A stretch of DNA of 64,000 nucleotides. It comes from Halichoerus grypus (taxonomy: Eukaryota; Chordata; Mammalia; Carnivora; Phocidae). Position 1 is the first letter of the stretch. Each line of letters starts with the position of its first letter. Position numbers and translations under genes: made by a program. Positions 43,017 through 53,898 of this stretch are shown piece by piece. The DNA lies in assembly GCF_964656455.1 (NCBI RefSeq), contig NC_135720.1:107768696-107832695 (forward strand), given 5' to 3'. The notes beneath the pieces were generated by a model that was given only the letters and a program-made list of their open reading frames with translations, was not told the DNA's origin and ran no database searches.

Positions 43017-43420
43017 TGTTAGGAGTTGAACTGTGGCCCCTCCCAATGATATGCTGGAGTCTTAACCCCCAGTGTTTCTGAATGTGGTCTTATTTGGAGA
43101 TGGGGTATTTACGGAGGTCACCAGGTTACAGTGAGGTCATTGGGGAGGCCCTCACCCAATATGACTGTTGCCGTCAAGGGAAGGGGAGAATGTGGACATA
43201 CAGACATGCAGAGAGAGAAAATAATAAGAGACCCGGAGAAGACAGACATCTGCGAGCCACGGAGAGAGGCCTGGAACAGATTCCCCCTTGCGCCCCTCAG
43301 AAGGACCCACTCTGATGCAGCTTGGTCTTGGACTTCCGGCCCCCAGAACTATGAGATGGCACATTTCAGTTGTAGAAGCCCCCTGGTCTGTGACAGCCGC
43401 CCCGGCAAACTAATGCACAC
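43017..43420 (+). mobile_element. MLT1A/B-like MaLR solo LTR, near full length
   Basis: From tgttaggagttgaactgtgg through gtcttaacccccagtgtttc, tgaatgtggtcttatttgga, gatggggtatttacggaggt, gccacggagagaggcctgga, cttggacttccggcccccag to ggcaaactaatgcaca. Start TGT and end near CA fit an LTR. Solo and old. Short frames on it are chance. Confidence 0.92.
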
Positions 43421-43429
43421 CCGTTGAAA

Positions 43430-43672
43430 ATCTTCGGGAAGAATGAAGGGGGGAATCGGAAGGGGAGACAAACCATGAGAGAATATGGACTCTGAGAAAC
43501 AAACTGAAGGTTCTAGAGGGGAGGGGGGTGGGAGGATGGGTTAGCCTTGTGATGGGTATTAAAGAGGGCACGTACTGCATGGAGCACTGGGTGTTATACG
43601 CAAACAGTGAATCATGGAACACTACATCAAAAACAAATGATATAATGTATGGTGATTAACATAACATAATAA
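43430..43672 (+). mobile_element. Carnivore L1 3' end, plus strand
   Basis: The 3' UTR of a carnivore L1: gggagacaaaccatgagaga, atatggactctgagaaacaa, gagcactgggtgttatacgc, tgatataatgtatggtgatt, aacataacataataagaaag. Only about 240 bp survive of the element body. Tail expanded into (AAAG)n. Confidence 0.93.
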
Positions 43673-43680
43673 GAAAGAAA

Positions 43681-43728
<48 letters not shown>

Positions 43729-43731
43729 AAA
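43672..43731. repeat. (AAAG)n microsatellite in an L1 tail
   Basis: About fourteen aaag units follow the L1 3' end. On the minus strand the 4-base period gives Phe/Leu/Ser-rich frames (43622-43911) with no gene meaning. Confidence 0.95.
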
Positions 43732-44735
43732 TGGAGTAGGCAGATTTACAAAAAAAAAAATCTTTGGCTTCTGTGTTCTCTCTGTTGGTGATTCTCCTTC
43801 CTGAGGTAGGGCAGGGCAAAGAAGGTGAAGGGTGGGGCAGAATCCTCCAGGGAAGGCTTGCCCTTCGGGGCCCTTCCAGAGCCATGGCGGGACACACTTG
43901 GGTGCCTTCACATGCTCATAGGTTTCTGTAAAATTTGCAAACGTTATTCAAACTGCAGTCAGTTATGACTGCTGATGTTCCTCACTGCAGGTTTCCATCC
44001 AGCACCCTTTTTAGCCCATCTGGTGGCCTTTGAATGGCCACACAGAATTCCTAGACCCACATAAGGGAATTGGAGCTGAGGAAGTATTCATGGGGTTGAG
44101 TGCGATATATGTATGGCTTGCAGTTACTTCCACATAAAATCCACAAGTAGGCATGGCCTCCAGGGATGCTTTTACTTCCCTCTGTCCGTTCACCTTGGGA
44201 TGTGACATAAAGGTATAGACCATGTTGCATCACTATATGAACAGAGCCCAGGGCACCCACCACCCGACGTATGTGGGCAGTGGAGAAAATTCACGTTTGA
44301 AATATAGAGGTGGATGCCAGCCAATGGGAATTCTTCCATCATCAAATGTGGAAAAAATTGTAAGCCCTTATAAGCAGTTAGTTAATACATTTATTTTTCC
44401 GGATTGTGTGACTTTTGTGGCATTTGTCAGCTTTTCAGAATTTGTAATTTATTTCTTTCCTTATTTACTTGAAATATTTGCTTTTGGATCAGATTTTGTG
44501 TTCATATCATGGTTTTCCTTAGTATATGTGCTGCCGAAGAGAGCGTTCATGGTCTTTTCCTTAAAAGGGCTTCCTAAGATGGTACAAGCTTCAGGCCCAC
44601 CCAACTTCGAGCTGGCCCTGGCTGCAGGAAATGAACAGGGAGGGGGGCGCTGTGGTGGGCAGGCAGGGCACTGCTGAGAGCCCAGGGAGGCATTAGACTC
44701 ACTGTGGAGAGGGAAGCAAAGGAGGAGGAATAAGC
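43732..44735. other. Unassigned DNA
   Basis: A 151-codon plus-strand frame (44222-44677) has no recognisable domain. No repeat named. Confidence 0.45.
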
Positions 44736-44895
44736 TGCGGACAGTGAGCAGGGCTTCATACTGGGAGACAGAAGACCCACAAGCCTGCCCAGCTCTGCCG
44801 CTCAGTTTGTTCCACGCCCTCGGGCAACTCAATTTTCTGAAATTTCTTAATCTGCATAAGAGCTGTGTGCCTTGCAGGGTGACTTCTGATACATC
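44736..44895 (+). mobile_element. MIR fragment
   Basis: gcccagctctgccgctcagt, ccctcgggcaactcaatttt and tgaaatttcttaatctgcat resemble the MIR centre. Diverged. Confidence 0.5.
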
Positions 44896-45371
44896 TTAGG
44901 CTCCTAAGCCTGTTATCCTAAACACCAAGGGGAGAAAATGGAGTCCAAATTGTTAGTGGTGGGTAAGGCCATTTTCTGAGGGAGGAGAAGCACCTGAGGA
45001 TCATCTCTCAGATGAGACTGGACTTGCCAGAGCCCCAGCTGGGAATCCGGTGTGTGACAGGTGTGGTCTCTACAGTCATTCCTTCTCGTCCTCACCCGTT
45101 CCTTCCTCCGACAGCTGCACACCAGGCAGATCCTGCGTGCCAACCCTCCACGGGCACTTGGGAAAGCACAGTGAAGGAGACAGCCCTGCCTTCAAGAAGC
45201 TGGCATTCTAGGCGGGGAGACAGAGCATCCTAACAGGCCACCTTATCACAGAGGTACCTGTCCTCTTGCTGGGGCTTGCCCTTCTCCAGCAAGGGGGCTT
45301 AGCGACGCTGGACAAAGTTGATGTGTGTTTTCCAGGCGTCTGAGCCTGACAGATGGAGTTGAGACCCCTGT
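44896..45371. other. Unassigned DNA with a weak reversed L2 piece
   Basis: At about 45150-45235 the order ggcacttgggaaagcacagt, gccctgccttcaagaagctg, gcattctaggcggggagaca resembles reversed L2. The rest is unassigned. Confidence 0.45.
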
Positions 45372-45530
45372 TCTATAACCTTCTTCTGAACCGTAATTGT
45401 GCAAAGGAATCCCCTGGGGATCTTGGTCAGGGCAGATTCTGACTTAGTAGGTTGGGGTGTGGGGGAGGCCTGAGATTCTGGGTTTTAAGCAGCTCCCAGG
45501 TGGTGCTGACACTGCCCTCGAAACATCGGA
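45372..45530 (+). mobile_element. MER5A-like hAT MITE
   Basis: ttctgaaccgtaattgtgca, gattctgacttagtaggttg, ggggtgtgggggaggcctga and taagcagctcccaggtggtg follow MER5A. Confidence 0.7.
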
Positions 45531-45544
45531 GCTCTGAGGTCTGG

Positions 45545-45770
45545 CCCTCACGTCCTCTGATCGCATCTCCACCTATGTTCCCCTCGTTCTTCCCGCTCCA
45601 GCCACACTGACCTTCTTGCAGATCCTGAAACACTCCAGGCCCACTCACTCCTTGAGGTCTTTGCACACACTCTATCTGGCACATTCATCTCCCAGATGTC
45701 CTCCTGGCTTGCTCCCGCACATCATTCAGGGGCTCGTGACAAAGCACCCTGATTGAGATTCATCCTTCAA
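45545..45770 (+). mobile_element. L2 fragment
   Basis: ctccagccacactgaccttc, ctccttgaggtctttgcaca, catctcccagatgtcctcct and ggcttgctcccgcacatcat are L2 3'-region phrases. Confidence 0.75.
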
Positions 45771-46438
45771 ACCTTCTCAGTCTATTAAACAAGGGAAATG
45801 GATTTGAAATTGAGCACACATCAGTACAGCTTTGGGAAACCACTTGTATTAATCAACATTGATTTTATTTTTCAAAGTCATATAATGATGCTTTAAGTTC
45901 TCCTACTAAGCGGGGGTTGGAAGTAATGGCCCTGGACTATGTCTCCTCCAGCAGGACCCTAGGGGAATGCTGATGCCTGATTTCTCCAGAGACTCAGGTA
46001 GGCTCTCTCCAGGGGCTACATCAACGGACTCTCCTTCAGCTAGGACCCATTCGGTACCTGGAGAATCTCCATCATACCTGAGTGCCAGAGGGAAGCAGAT
46101 AGCCCTGAGCCTCAGGATTCCATGAGGGTCTTTCCAGGAGATTAAAGGAGCTAGGTCATTAAAACCTAGCAAAACACTTCCCCCTGCTCTGGTGATGTGG
46201 AGCTGGATGTGCAGTGATTTGGTCGGGAGGGGTCTTGGGTGGATAAACTGCATGTGGCAACTCAAAGACCTCCTGCTACACATTTAACACGAGAGAATGA
46301 TGAAGCAGGGCTAGTGCCTTTGTCCAGAACAGGGATGTTCAGTGAAGGGCCATCCATTGCATGCAAAGGGACCCAAGCCTGCTGCCCTGTGCCTGGCACA
46401 TAGTAGGAACATGATGTAAGTGTATTTGAGTTAAAACT
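45771..46438. other. Unassigned DNA
   Basis: A 125-codon minus-strand frame (45906-46283) has no domain. An L2-like terminus (gtgcctggcacatagtagga) lies at about 46388-46435. Confidence 0.45.
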
Positions 46439-46448
46439 ATCGAATGAT

Positions 46449-46659
46449 GGGGCGCCTGGGTGGCTCAGTCGTTAAGCGTCTGCCTTCGGCTCAGGTCATG
46501 ATCCCAGGGTCCTGGGATCGAGCCCCGCATTGGGCTCCCTGCTCTGCGGGAAGCCTGCTTCTCCCTCTCCCACTCCCCCTGCTTGTGTTCCCTCTCTCGC
46601 TGTCTCTCTCTCTCTCTGTCAAAAAAAAAAAAAAAAACAACTTAAAAAAAAAAAAAACC
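46449..46659 (+). mobile_element. CAN-SINE, plus strand, full length, 12-bp TSD
   Basis: A little-diverged copy: ggggcgcctgggtggctcag, cgttaagcgtctgccttcgg (A-box region), tgggatcgagccccgcat (B-box region), ccactccccctgcttgtgtt, (TC)n, then a double A tail. The TSD atcgaatgatgg is perfect at 46439-46450 and 46660-46671. A good reference copy for the subfamily. Confidence 0.97.
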
Positions 46660-46689
46660 ATCGAATGATGGCACCCACCTTTCCCAAAG

Positions 46690-47115
46690 AAATGTTCCCA
46701 TCGTTCAGTCAGCAAACATCTGCCCTCCACCTTCTGTGACCCTGCGTACACCATCCAGGTTCTGCGGGTGACACAAGGACATGACACAGGGTCTCTGCCC
46801 TCAAGGGGTCTCTCAAGTTGAGGACATGGCCAGGCATACCTGAAAGAGCAACGGGAGATTCCAGTGGGGGCATGAACTGGTGCAGGAGAGAGGCTGTGGG
46901 ATTGTGAGGAAGATCTCTCAGGAAAGCATCATAAATCCGCATTTTAAAAACACAAATTTTTGTGCAGCTTCATGGCCTTTTCCGTCCAGAACTATGATTC
47001 TGGAGCACAGCTACACAGAACACATATTCCTGCCTGGGCACATCGAGGAAATGAGTACTGAGCACCTGCCACGTGCCAGGCACCGAGGATCCCAGAGTGA
47101 ACCAAGCAGACAGAG
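46690..47115 (-). mobile_element. L2-like fragments, minus strand
   Basis: gtcagcaaacatctgccctc, acagggtctctgccctcaag and aggcatacctgaaagagcaa lie in the first part. actgagcacctgccacgtgc and caggcaccgaggatcccaga (about 47055-47115) form a second reversed L2 end. Possibly two separate pieces. Confidence 0.5.
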
Positions 47116-48399
47116 AGCTTAGGTCAAATCCGGGAGGAGGCTTATACCACCAGCACCACGAAAGGACTGCCTTTTGCATCATCGCTGAACTAGCTTGTAT
47201 CCCTTGGGGGAAAAGGTGGTCATTTTCAGGATGAAAGAACATATTCTTACGTCACTTCCTAATAACACTTGCATACAGGACAGACGAAGAGAGTAAAATA
47301 AAACAGTTTAAATTTGGGTGTTGGACGGTCTGCCGGGCTCTCTCACTAGAGAGGTCACTCAATTCCCAAACACCAGCCCCACCTCGAGATGTTAAAATCT
47401 GCCTCAGCATAGTTGCAAATTACCACTCAGGGGGGCAGTTGGGCCCAGAATTCAAATGCTAACTGTTATACCTGCTTTCCACCACCTCAGGGGGGGATTA
47501 CCTGAAAAGGGAGGGGCTGACCAGGAGGGGCTTCTCTGTTTGTTCATTCCCAAATGAACACAGCTGTGTTTGAGGACAACCAATTTGCCAGCCAAAGGAC
47601 GGGAAGATGAGTTCGGAGCAGAAACATAAGTTCTTGGTTCCTCTGTGAATTCTGGGGAGAGGTCTGGGGCTCAGGCTGACCATGGCACCTGGACCAGAGC
47701 GGTAACTCAGTGTGGAGTTGGCAGAAGGAGCGGACTCGAGAATGGCTCGAGAATGGAGGGCGTTAAAGCTAGCAGCATGTGAGGGCCTAGGCCAGGCAGA
47801 GAGTGAACAGCAATCAGGCTCTGCGGCCATGCTGGCCTGATTCAGCATCATCCAATCATCGTCCTCATTAGAACACTCAAACCCAAGTGGTACGTCTGTA
47901 ATTGTGTGCTTTTACACTAATTAATTTATCCTCATCAGAAGGCGCAATCCAAGTGCTCGGTCCCCCTCTCCAGGGGTGGATGAACCACAGGCCAAACTTT
48001 CTAAACTTAGGTGACGTTGCAAGAAGGAAGACAACATTTGTCGTCATGAAGCATGGCTGTGTCTTCAGCAGGTGCCCTGTGCAGGAAGGCTGGAAATCAG
48101 AGATATATTTTTGAGACTGCTTTATAACAGCCTGTGAGAACCTCCTTCTTCGTTTTACGCTTCCCTGAAGCAGAGCCTTGGCACCATGACTCCTTCCCAA
48201 ACAGCAGCCTTGGCTGCTAATCAAGACAGTCTTGCACCTGTAGGACGCAGGTGGCCAGGGGTGGCTCTGGACGAGCATCAATCTTTCTCTGCCACACCTT
48301 GAGGTCCCTAGGTCAGCAGCAGCCAGCTGTCTTTGTGTCGTTTGTGGCCACAAAGGCAGAATAAACCTATCCCCATAAAGCAGGTCTTCACCCTTGCCC
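47116..48399. other. Long unassigned stretch
   Basis: About 1.3 kb without a named repeat. Frames of 117 and 158 codons on minus have no domain. The part 47870-48120 contains TAATTA-type AT motifs in otherwise mixed sequence and is flagged for a conservation test. Confidence 0.45.
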
Positions 48400-48413
48400 T
48401 TCGTTGCTTTTCT

Positions 48414-48629
48414 TTTTCTTTTTTTTTTTTCTTTTAAAGATTTTTATTTATTTATTTGACAGAGAGAGAGAGAGACAGCGAGAGAGGGAACACAAGCAGG
48501 GGGAGTGGGAGAGGGAGAAGCAGGCTTCCCACGGAGCAGGGAGCCCGATGTGGGGCTTGATCCCAGGACCCTGGGATCATGACCTGAGCCGAAGGCAGAC
48601 GCTTAACGACTGAGCCACCCAGGCGCCCC
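48414..48629 (-). mobile_element. CAN-SINE, minus strand, 14-bp TSD
   Basis: T tract, tttttatttatttatttgac, (GA)n, gcaggcttcccacggagcag, ctgagccgaaggcagacgct, reversed head gagccacccaggcgcccc. The TSD ttcgttgcttttct (48400-48413) recurs at 48630-48643 with one G/A difference. Confidence 0.96.
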
Positions 48630-48643
48630 TTCATTGCTTTTCT

Positions 48644-49649
48644 ACTTACCCAGTTGCCACCAAGTTGGGTACTCGTCCTCTATGAAGCCTTCCATCCCAG
48701 CCCGCGAGACCTCTTCCTCCACTGACCCTTGCAGACTAGCCTCAATTGGCAGTTAGCCTAAGCCTCTTGTTCTTCTCTTACCATTTCTTTTTCCTTTCAG
48801 GTTTGAGCCTCTTCTTAGCCTCTCCCAATAAATTCATGCTTTGAAAGGAAGGACTGTGTTTTGTACTTAGGGTGACATACAATCTTCCATTGAAACCAAG
48901 ATACTTCCACGAGTGGTATAGATGTTGCCCAGGCCTGCTCATATTTTCTTGACACTCACCGTTCTTGTACCTTCTGACATTTTCTTACTGCAAGCTGGAG
49001 GCCTTCCTCCATTCCCTGGAGCACCTGGAAAGACCAGAATTAACCCACAACGTGGGAGTAGCCAGAGCCGGCGATGACCCGGAGTTGGGGCGGAGATCCC
49101 CAGCTTCTTTCCTTTAGACAGCTCTGAGGGCAGCTCTCCACAGTATCCCAGGGTCCCCCAGTGGGGTTGCGCCCCAGGGGCTCATGGTGATAACTTGCCC
49201 ATGATCAGGCCCTGGACGGGCTCCTTCCCTTCCTGTGAAATTTCCCACATCCACCTCCCAAGTCTTTGTCTCAGGGATAACTCTGGGCCAAAAGGATGTG
49301 CCCTGCTCCCAGGCCTCTTGGTCAGGTCCCGCCTAGCACGGCACTAGCCGAGAGCACTCACTCACGTTTTGCCAAATGAACGGATGAATGGGTTTAAAGA
49401 ATACTTCGTTGTGTCCCCGTGAAGACATGCGGGCCAGTTTCTCATGGCCCAGAAAGGAATTCTTCCTTTCCTTTGTCCGTTCTTGTTTGTACTCCGTTGT
49501 GTAAATATTTTAGAGCTTCTTCCATCTCCTCCGACTCTATCCTCCCACTCAGCTGATGACCTTGCTTCTTATTTCCTTGGGAACACAGGAATCACGGGAA
49601 AGGGACTTCCACATGCTCTCCCACCCACACCAGTGCTCAGGCAATCTGC
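48644..49649. other. Unassigned DNA, possibly diverged L2 at the left
   Basis: 48660-48880 has L2-like wording (ctatgaagccttccatccca, aggaaggactgtgttttgta) but is too diverged to be firm. The rest is unassigned. Confidence 0.4.
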
Positions 49650-49938
49650 CTGACCTCCTGTTACTGCAGATGACCTGCCGGTACTTTGAAGGTGCCCCAG
49701 AGCCCTTGCAACTCTGCCCCCTCTGTTTCCCTCTCCTCTTCCCAGTCTTTGGTCAGGTGTTGCCTCTCGGAGAGGCCTTCCCCAACTAAAATCTCATGCC
49801 TCTCCTCATGGCTTTCCTCTGTTTATTTTCCTCAGTAGCTCTCTTAACCACCTGGTGTTCTGTACATTTTGCTTTTTTTTAATCTGCTTCCCCTCCCATG
49901 TACACTCCTATGGGCAGGAGTCTTTGGTTTATCGTATT
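49650..49938 (+). mobile_element. L2 fragment
   Basis: aactctgccccctctgtttc, gtcaggtgttgcctctcgga, gaggccttccccaactaaaa and cctctgtttattttcctcag follow the L2 3' region. Confidence 0.7.
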
Positions 49939-49954
49939 AAGAAATGTTCATGGA

Positions 49955-50140
49955 GGTTGCCTGGGTGGCTCAGTCGTTAAGTGTCTGCCTGCCTTCGGCT
50001 CAGGTCATGGTCCCAAAGTCCTGGGATCGAACCCTGCATTGGGCTCCCTGCTCAGCGGAGAGTCTGCTTCTCCCTTTGAGTCTCTCCCCCTCATGCTTTC
50101 ACGTTCTCTCTCTCAAATAAATAAATAAAATCTTAAAAAA
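49955..50140 (+). mobile_element. CAN-SINE, plus strand
   Basis: gttgcctgggtggctcagtc, a head with an extra gcct (tgtctgcctgccttcggctc), tgctcagcggagagtctgct, aataaataaataaaatctta. The flanks aagaaatgttcatgga (49939-49954) and aagaaagtttcatgga (50141-50156) are a TSD with two differences. Confidence 0.94.
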
Positions 50141-50194
50141 AAGAAAGTTTCATGGAAAGAAGAAAAGCAGGAAGGCTTTTGAAGTGAGAGAATG

Positions 50195-50315
50195 AAAACC
50201 ATTTAGTATGTTCTCATTTTATAGATGAGGGAATGGAGGCCCAGAGACTCCCAGCAGTTAGGTGAAGAGCTGGGATGGGAACCTCCCAGGCTCAGACCCC
50301 CAGTTTGGGAGTTCA
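50195..50315 (-). mobile_element. MIR fragment, minus strand
   Basis: cattttatagatgagggaat, ggaggcccagagactcccag, gtgaagagctgggatgggaa: reversed MIR core. Confidence 0.7.
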
Positions 50316-50564
50316 CCCCACAGCTAATCATCACAGACTGGGGGGCCAAACCTCTAGTTCTGTGACCCTCAGTGATCAGCTTACTCTCAGGGCTACTGCA
50401 ATTTGGTCACTGTTTATGTTCTCTAATGTGGCATGAGCTCCCTCCCCTAGATCTCAAAGCCTTTGAGATCATGAACCCGGGCTTCTTCCTTTGAAATTCC
50501 TGGGGCATAACCCAGTGCTTCCTGTTGTGGGAGCTGGAGGCCCTGGGAAGACCTCCTGCCCTCC
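50316..50564. other. Unassigned DNA
   Basis: Nothing recognised. Confidence 0.5.
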
Positions 50565-50765
50565 TCTAAGCCCGCATTTACAAAGATCGCCTGCTGCCTC
50601 CATGTGCTAGGGGCTTCAGGTACGTTAACATTTCAATCTGGAAAAGCTCCCTGGGAAGGTAGGCACTGTTGACCCATTTAGGGGTGAGGACACTAGGGTT
50701 CAAAGAGTTGAGCAAGCTGCCCTGAGACTGATCATGAGCTAGCAAGCGGTGGTGGCAGAATTCAC
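50565..50765 (-). mobile_element. MIR fragment, minus strand
   Basis: ccatgtgctaggggcttcag, gtaggcactgttgacccatt, taggggtgaggacactaggg, gcaagcggtggtggcagaat: a reversed, diverged MIR. Confidence 0.6.
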
Positions 50766-52094
50766 TCGAGCTCCAGCATGGACAGAGAGCCATAGGGTGG
50801 GGGAGGAGAGGAAAGATGGAAGATTTGAGAATGTACATTTGCCACCTGCTTCTTCCCTGATGCCCAAAAGTCCCACAGGAATGCACAAAGCTGTCCTTTG
50901 TACAGGGAGAGTTCAAGGGCTCGATGTCTGAGAGAGATTCTCCCCTGAGACAGAGTTTGGATCAGGCAAAGGAGTGGGATGGATGGTACTAGGTCCTGGA
51001 ACAAGGCAGGAGGCCCAGAAGGTGCCGAGGCTGTGGGAACAGGTGGGGAGGGGTACCAGACAAACTGCCTAGTTCACAAGTTAGCTGATGGCACAGAACA
51101 AAGAATCAACAAGTATTGATTGATTGCTTGGTTGATTATATCTGACATATACCACTTTAGCCCCAGAAACAGGGCCTAACGTGCCAACTGTCTGCTCAAT
51201 GTGGGATTTTAGCAGTTATGATTTTCAAGTTGGAACCAAATATAGACCCACATTGAGATGGAGCACTTTGCCTGCAAGTAAATCACACAGCCTTCAGAGC
51301 CATAAACAAGCTTAGATAAATAAAGGCTGGGTCGATTTCCTGACTATGAAATCTCAGAATGCTCCCTTGGTGGTGTTGATTGATAGGCTAAGATTCAGAA
51401 GTGAGCATCGCACCTGCCTCTCCAGGACAAGACAACTCTGCACACCTTCCCAGGCAGCTTCGCGGAAGGAGGGCCTGGCCTGACTCAGTGGCTTCCGGGC
51501 CCCAGCGGGGCCTGGGCCTCCACGCCCCAGAGCACGAGAGGAGACAGACAGTTGCCCCTTGAGGCCAAACCCATGGCTTCCCTGAAGGGGAAACTGAGCC
51601 TCAGTGGTTGGCAAATCGCCCAGGGAAAGAGATCATTAGAGGCCACAGTGGAACTGGAAATACCCCTGGGCCCTGCAGGTACGTCCCTGGGCCTTGCTCC
51701 TCTGCCATTTTGGGCAAAGTGAACCTGTCCGGGTCTAGATTTCTAAAAACTCCAAGGCATGCTCTGGGCATCCTTCTTAAAGGCAGGGCCACCTGGGCAA
51801 AGGCTTTTCCTAGAAGTACCCTTAGAGAAGGTTTTTCTGAACTTAAAAGGAGTCCATGAACCAAGTCAAATGATGCTGCAGCTCCCGGGACTTGTACTGG
51901 GAAGAAAACGGCGTGTACAGCCATTTTTGAACAAGAGAGCTACACCATTGCCTGGAAGAAAAAGAATATATAACAGAAGATAATAAAAAAGTCCCTTAAT
52001 GGTGTGATATGGGTGAATTTCTCCTGAGCTGCTATCCTCATTCAAGACTTTATTACTTCTCTCCCAGACTCCTACCCTTGCCTTGTAAAACAAT
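50766..52094. other. Long unassigned stretch
   Basis: About 1.3 kb with no named repeat. Overlapping frames of 74-112 codons occur on both strands. No exon is supported. Confidence 0.45.
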
Positions 52095-52438
52095 GTTTAA
52101 AAAAAATTATTAAAGGATTTTAAGATACAAAAAGATGCAGAGAAAAGCATGCCATGTGCCCACCACCACAATTTAAAAAAATGCTTACATCTCATTCCAT
52201 ACTAGTGTATGTTATATATATTCCATGCATTTATACATAACATACATATAATACATACATTCTATACATGGGTGCATATATAATCTTACAGCTGAAGCCC
52301 CTTCCCACCTCCCCGCTGTCCCGTTCCCACCCTCCCCTCCCCAGTTACCGCTATCCTGCAATGGCTCTCTATCATTTCCAGCTGTGGTACAGAAATGGTC
52401 TCCGACTGCATGTACTTTTTGTAACTTAGGGCTTTTTT

Positions 52439-52611
52439 TGACACTTATTTTTTATTTTAGAGAGGGAGGGGCAGAGGGAAAGAGAGACTTTTAAGCAGGC
52501 TCCACATTGAGTGGGCAGCCCAATGCGGGGCTTCATCTCATGACCTTGAGATCATGACCTGAGCCGAAACCAGGAGTTGGACGCTTAGCAGACTGAGCCA
52601 CCCAGGTGCCC
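52439..52611 (-). mobile_element. CAN-SINE, minus strand, diverged
   Basis: acttattttttattttagag, cagagggaaagagagacttt, taagcaggctccacattgag, atcatgacctgagccgaaac, reversed head gagccacccaggtgccc. No clear TSD. An older SINEC subfamily. Confidence 0.88.
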
Positions 52612-52730
52612 TGGGTAACAGGTTTTGATTCAGTATTATGTTTTCAAGCTGTAGCCATATTGATACATGTAGATCCAGTTTCTACTTTTAATTGAATTAA
52701 TTTTAATTTCAAGCCTTCATTGGAGTCCAC

Positions 52731-53008
52731 TGTATTTGTTTACCTGGGCTGCCATGACATAGTGCCACAGACTGGGTGACCCAAACAACAGAAATTTATT
52801 TCCTCCCAGTTCTGGAGGCTAGAGGGCAAGAAGAATGTGTCAGCAGGGTTGGTTTCTTCTGAGGCCTCTCTCCTTGGCTTGTAATGGCCTCACTGTAACT
52901 TAATCACCTCTTTAAAGACCTATCTACAAATATAGTCACAGACTGAGGTCCTGGAGGGTTAGGATTTCAACATATGAATTTTGGGGGAACTCAGTTCAGC
53001 CCATAACA
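52731..53008 (-). mobile_element. MLT1-type MaLR LTR, minus strand, internally deleted
   Basis: Reversed LTR: tgtatttgtttacctgggct, cacagactgggtgacccaaa, aacagaaatttatttcctcc, agttctggaggctagagggc, aatcacctctttaaagacct, tcaacatatgaattttgggg, to cagcccataaca. The middle is shorter than the consensus. No viral genes. Confidence 0.9.
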
Positions 53009-53029
53009 ACCATTATGTTGGTGGTTTCT

Positions 53030-53075
53030 CTCTCCTTCTCTGTCTCTGTCTCTGTCTCTCCCTCTCTCTCCACTG
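53030..53075. repeat. (CTGTCT)n-rich simple repeat
   Basis: ctctgtctctgtctctgtct and ctccctctctctcc between the MLT1 and the resumption of L1M. Confidence 0.85.
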
Positions 53076-53312
53076 TTACAAGGAATGCCCTAGTGACCAT
53101 CTTTGTATATGTCTCTTTGAACACCTGGGGGTATTTCCCTGGGACCAGTACTGGGAAATGGAGCGCTGGATGCAATGGTGTGTATGTTGCAGCTTGATTA
53201 GACGTTGACAAATTGCTTTCCAAAGCAGTCCTAGTGAGTGTTGAATGCTCGGTATGGCCAGACTTTCAAATTTTGCCAATCTGATGGCGGTGAAATGGCA
53301 GCGCATTGTGGT

Positions 53313-53510
53313 ATTTTCTTTTAAAGATTATATTTATGTATTTGACAGAAAGAGACAAAGCAAGAGAGGGAAAACAAGCCGGGGGAATGGGAGAGGGAGA
53401 AGCAGTCTTCCTGACGAGCAGGGATACCGATGTGAGCTCGATCCCAGGACCCTGGGATCATGAACTGAGCCGAAGGCAGACCCTCAACGACTGAGCCACC
53501 CAGGCGCCCC
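53313..53510 (-). mobile_element. CAN-SINE, minus strand, 12-bp TSD, inside L1M
   Basis: attttcttttaaagattata, gacagaaagagacaaagcaa, gggagaagcagtcttcctga, reversed head gagccacccaggcgcccc. The TSD gcgcattgtggt is perfect at 53301-53312 and 53511-53522. Confidence 0.96.
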
Positions 53511-53539
53511 GCGCATTGTGGTCTTAATTTTAATTTTCT

Positions 53540-53898
53540 GGTTTATTTTATTTTATTATTTTTAATTTTATTATGTTATGTTAGTCACCATACAATACAA
53601 TACATCATTAGTTTTTGATGTGGTGATCCACGATTCATTGTTTTTTTATAACACCCAGTGCTCCATGCTCCTTAATACCCATCCCCGGGTTAACCAATCC
53701 CCCTTTCCCCCCTCCCCTCTAAAACCCTGTTTCTCAGAGTCCATAGTCTCTCATGGTTCATCTCTCCCTCCGACTTCCCCCCCTTCATTTTTCCCTTCCT
53801 TCTCCTAATGTCCTCCATGCTATTCCTTATGTTCCATAAATAAGTGAAACCGTATGATAATTGACTTTCTCTGCTTGACTTATTTCATTTAGCATAAC
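53540..53898 (-). mobile_element. Carnivore L1 3' end, minus strand, inside L1M
   Basis: Reversed tail (tttattttattttattattt), then gttagtcaccatacaataca, gattcattgtttttttataa, cacccagtgctccatgctcc, ctgtttctcagagtccatag, ccataaataagtgaaaccgt. The 11-bp repeat tttaattttct flanks it (53529-53539 and 53899-53909). Same family as the 3' end at 43430. Confidence 0.9.

Noticed and set aside
43622..43911. Two overlapping 91-94 codon frames rich in Phe, Leu and Ser
   Set aside because: They are translations of the (AAAG)n tract on the reverse strand.
46451..46560. tRNA-like sequence with A- and B-box words in SINEs
   Set aside because: These are the tRNA-derived heads of CAN-SINEs. They continue into a (TC)n tract and an A-rich tail rather than ending as a tRNA gene.
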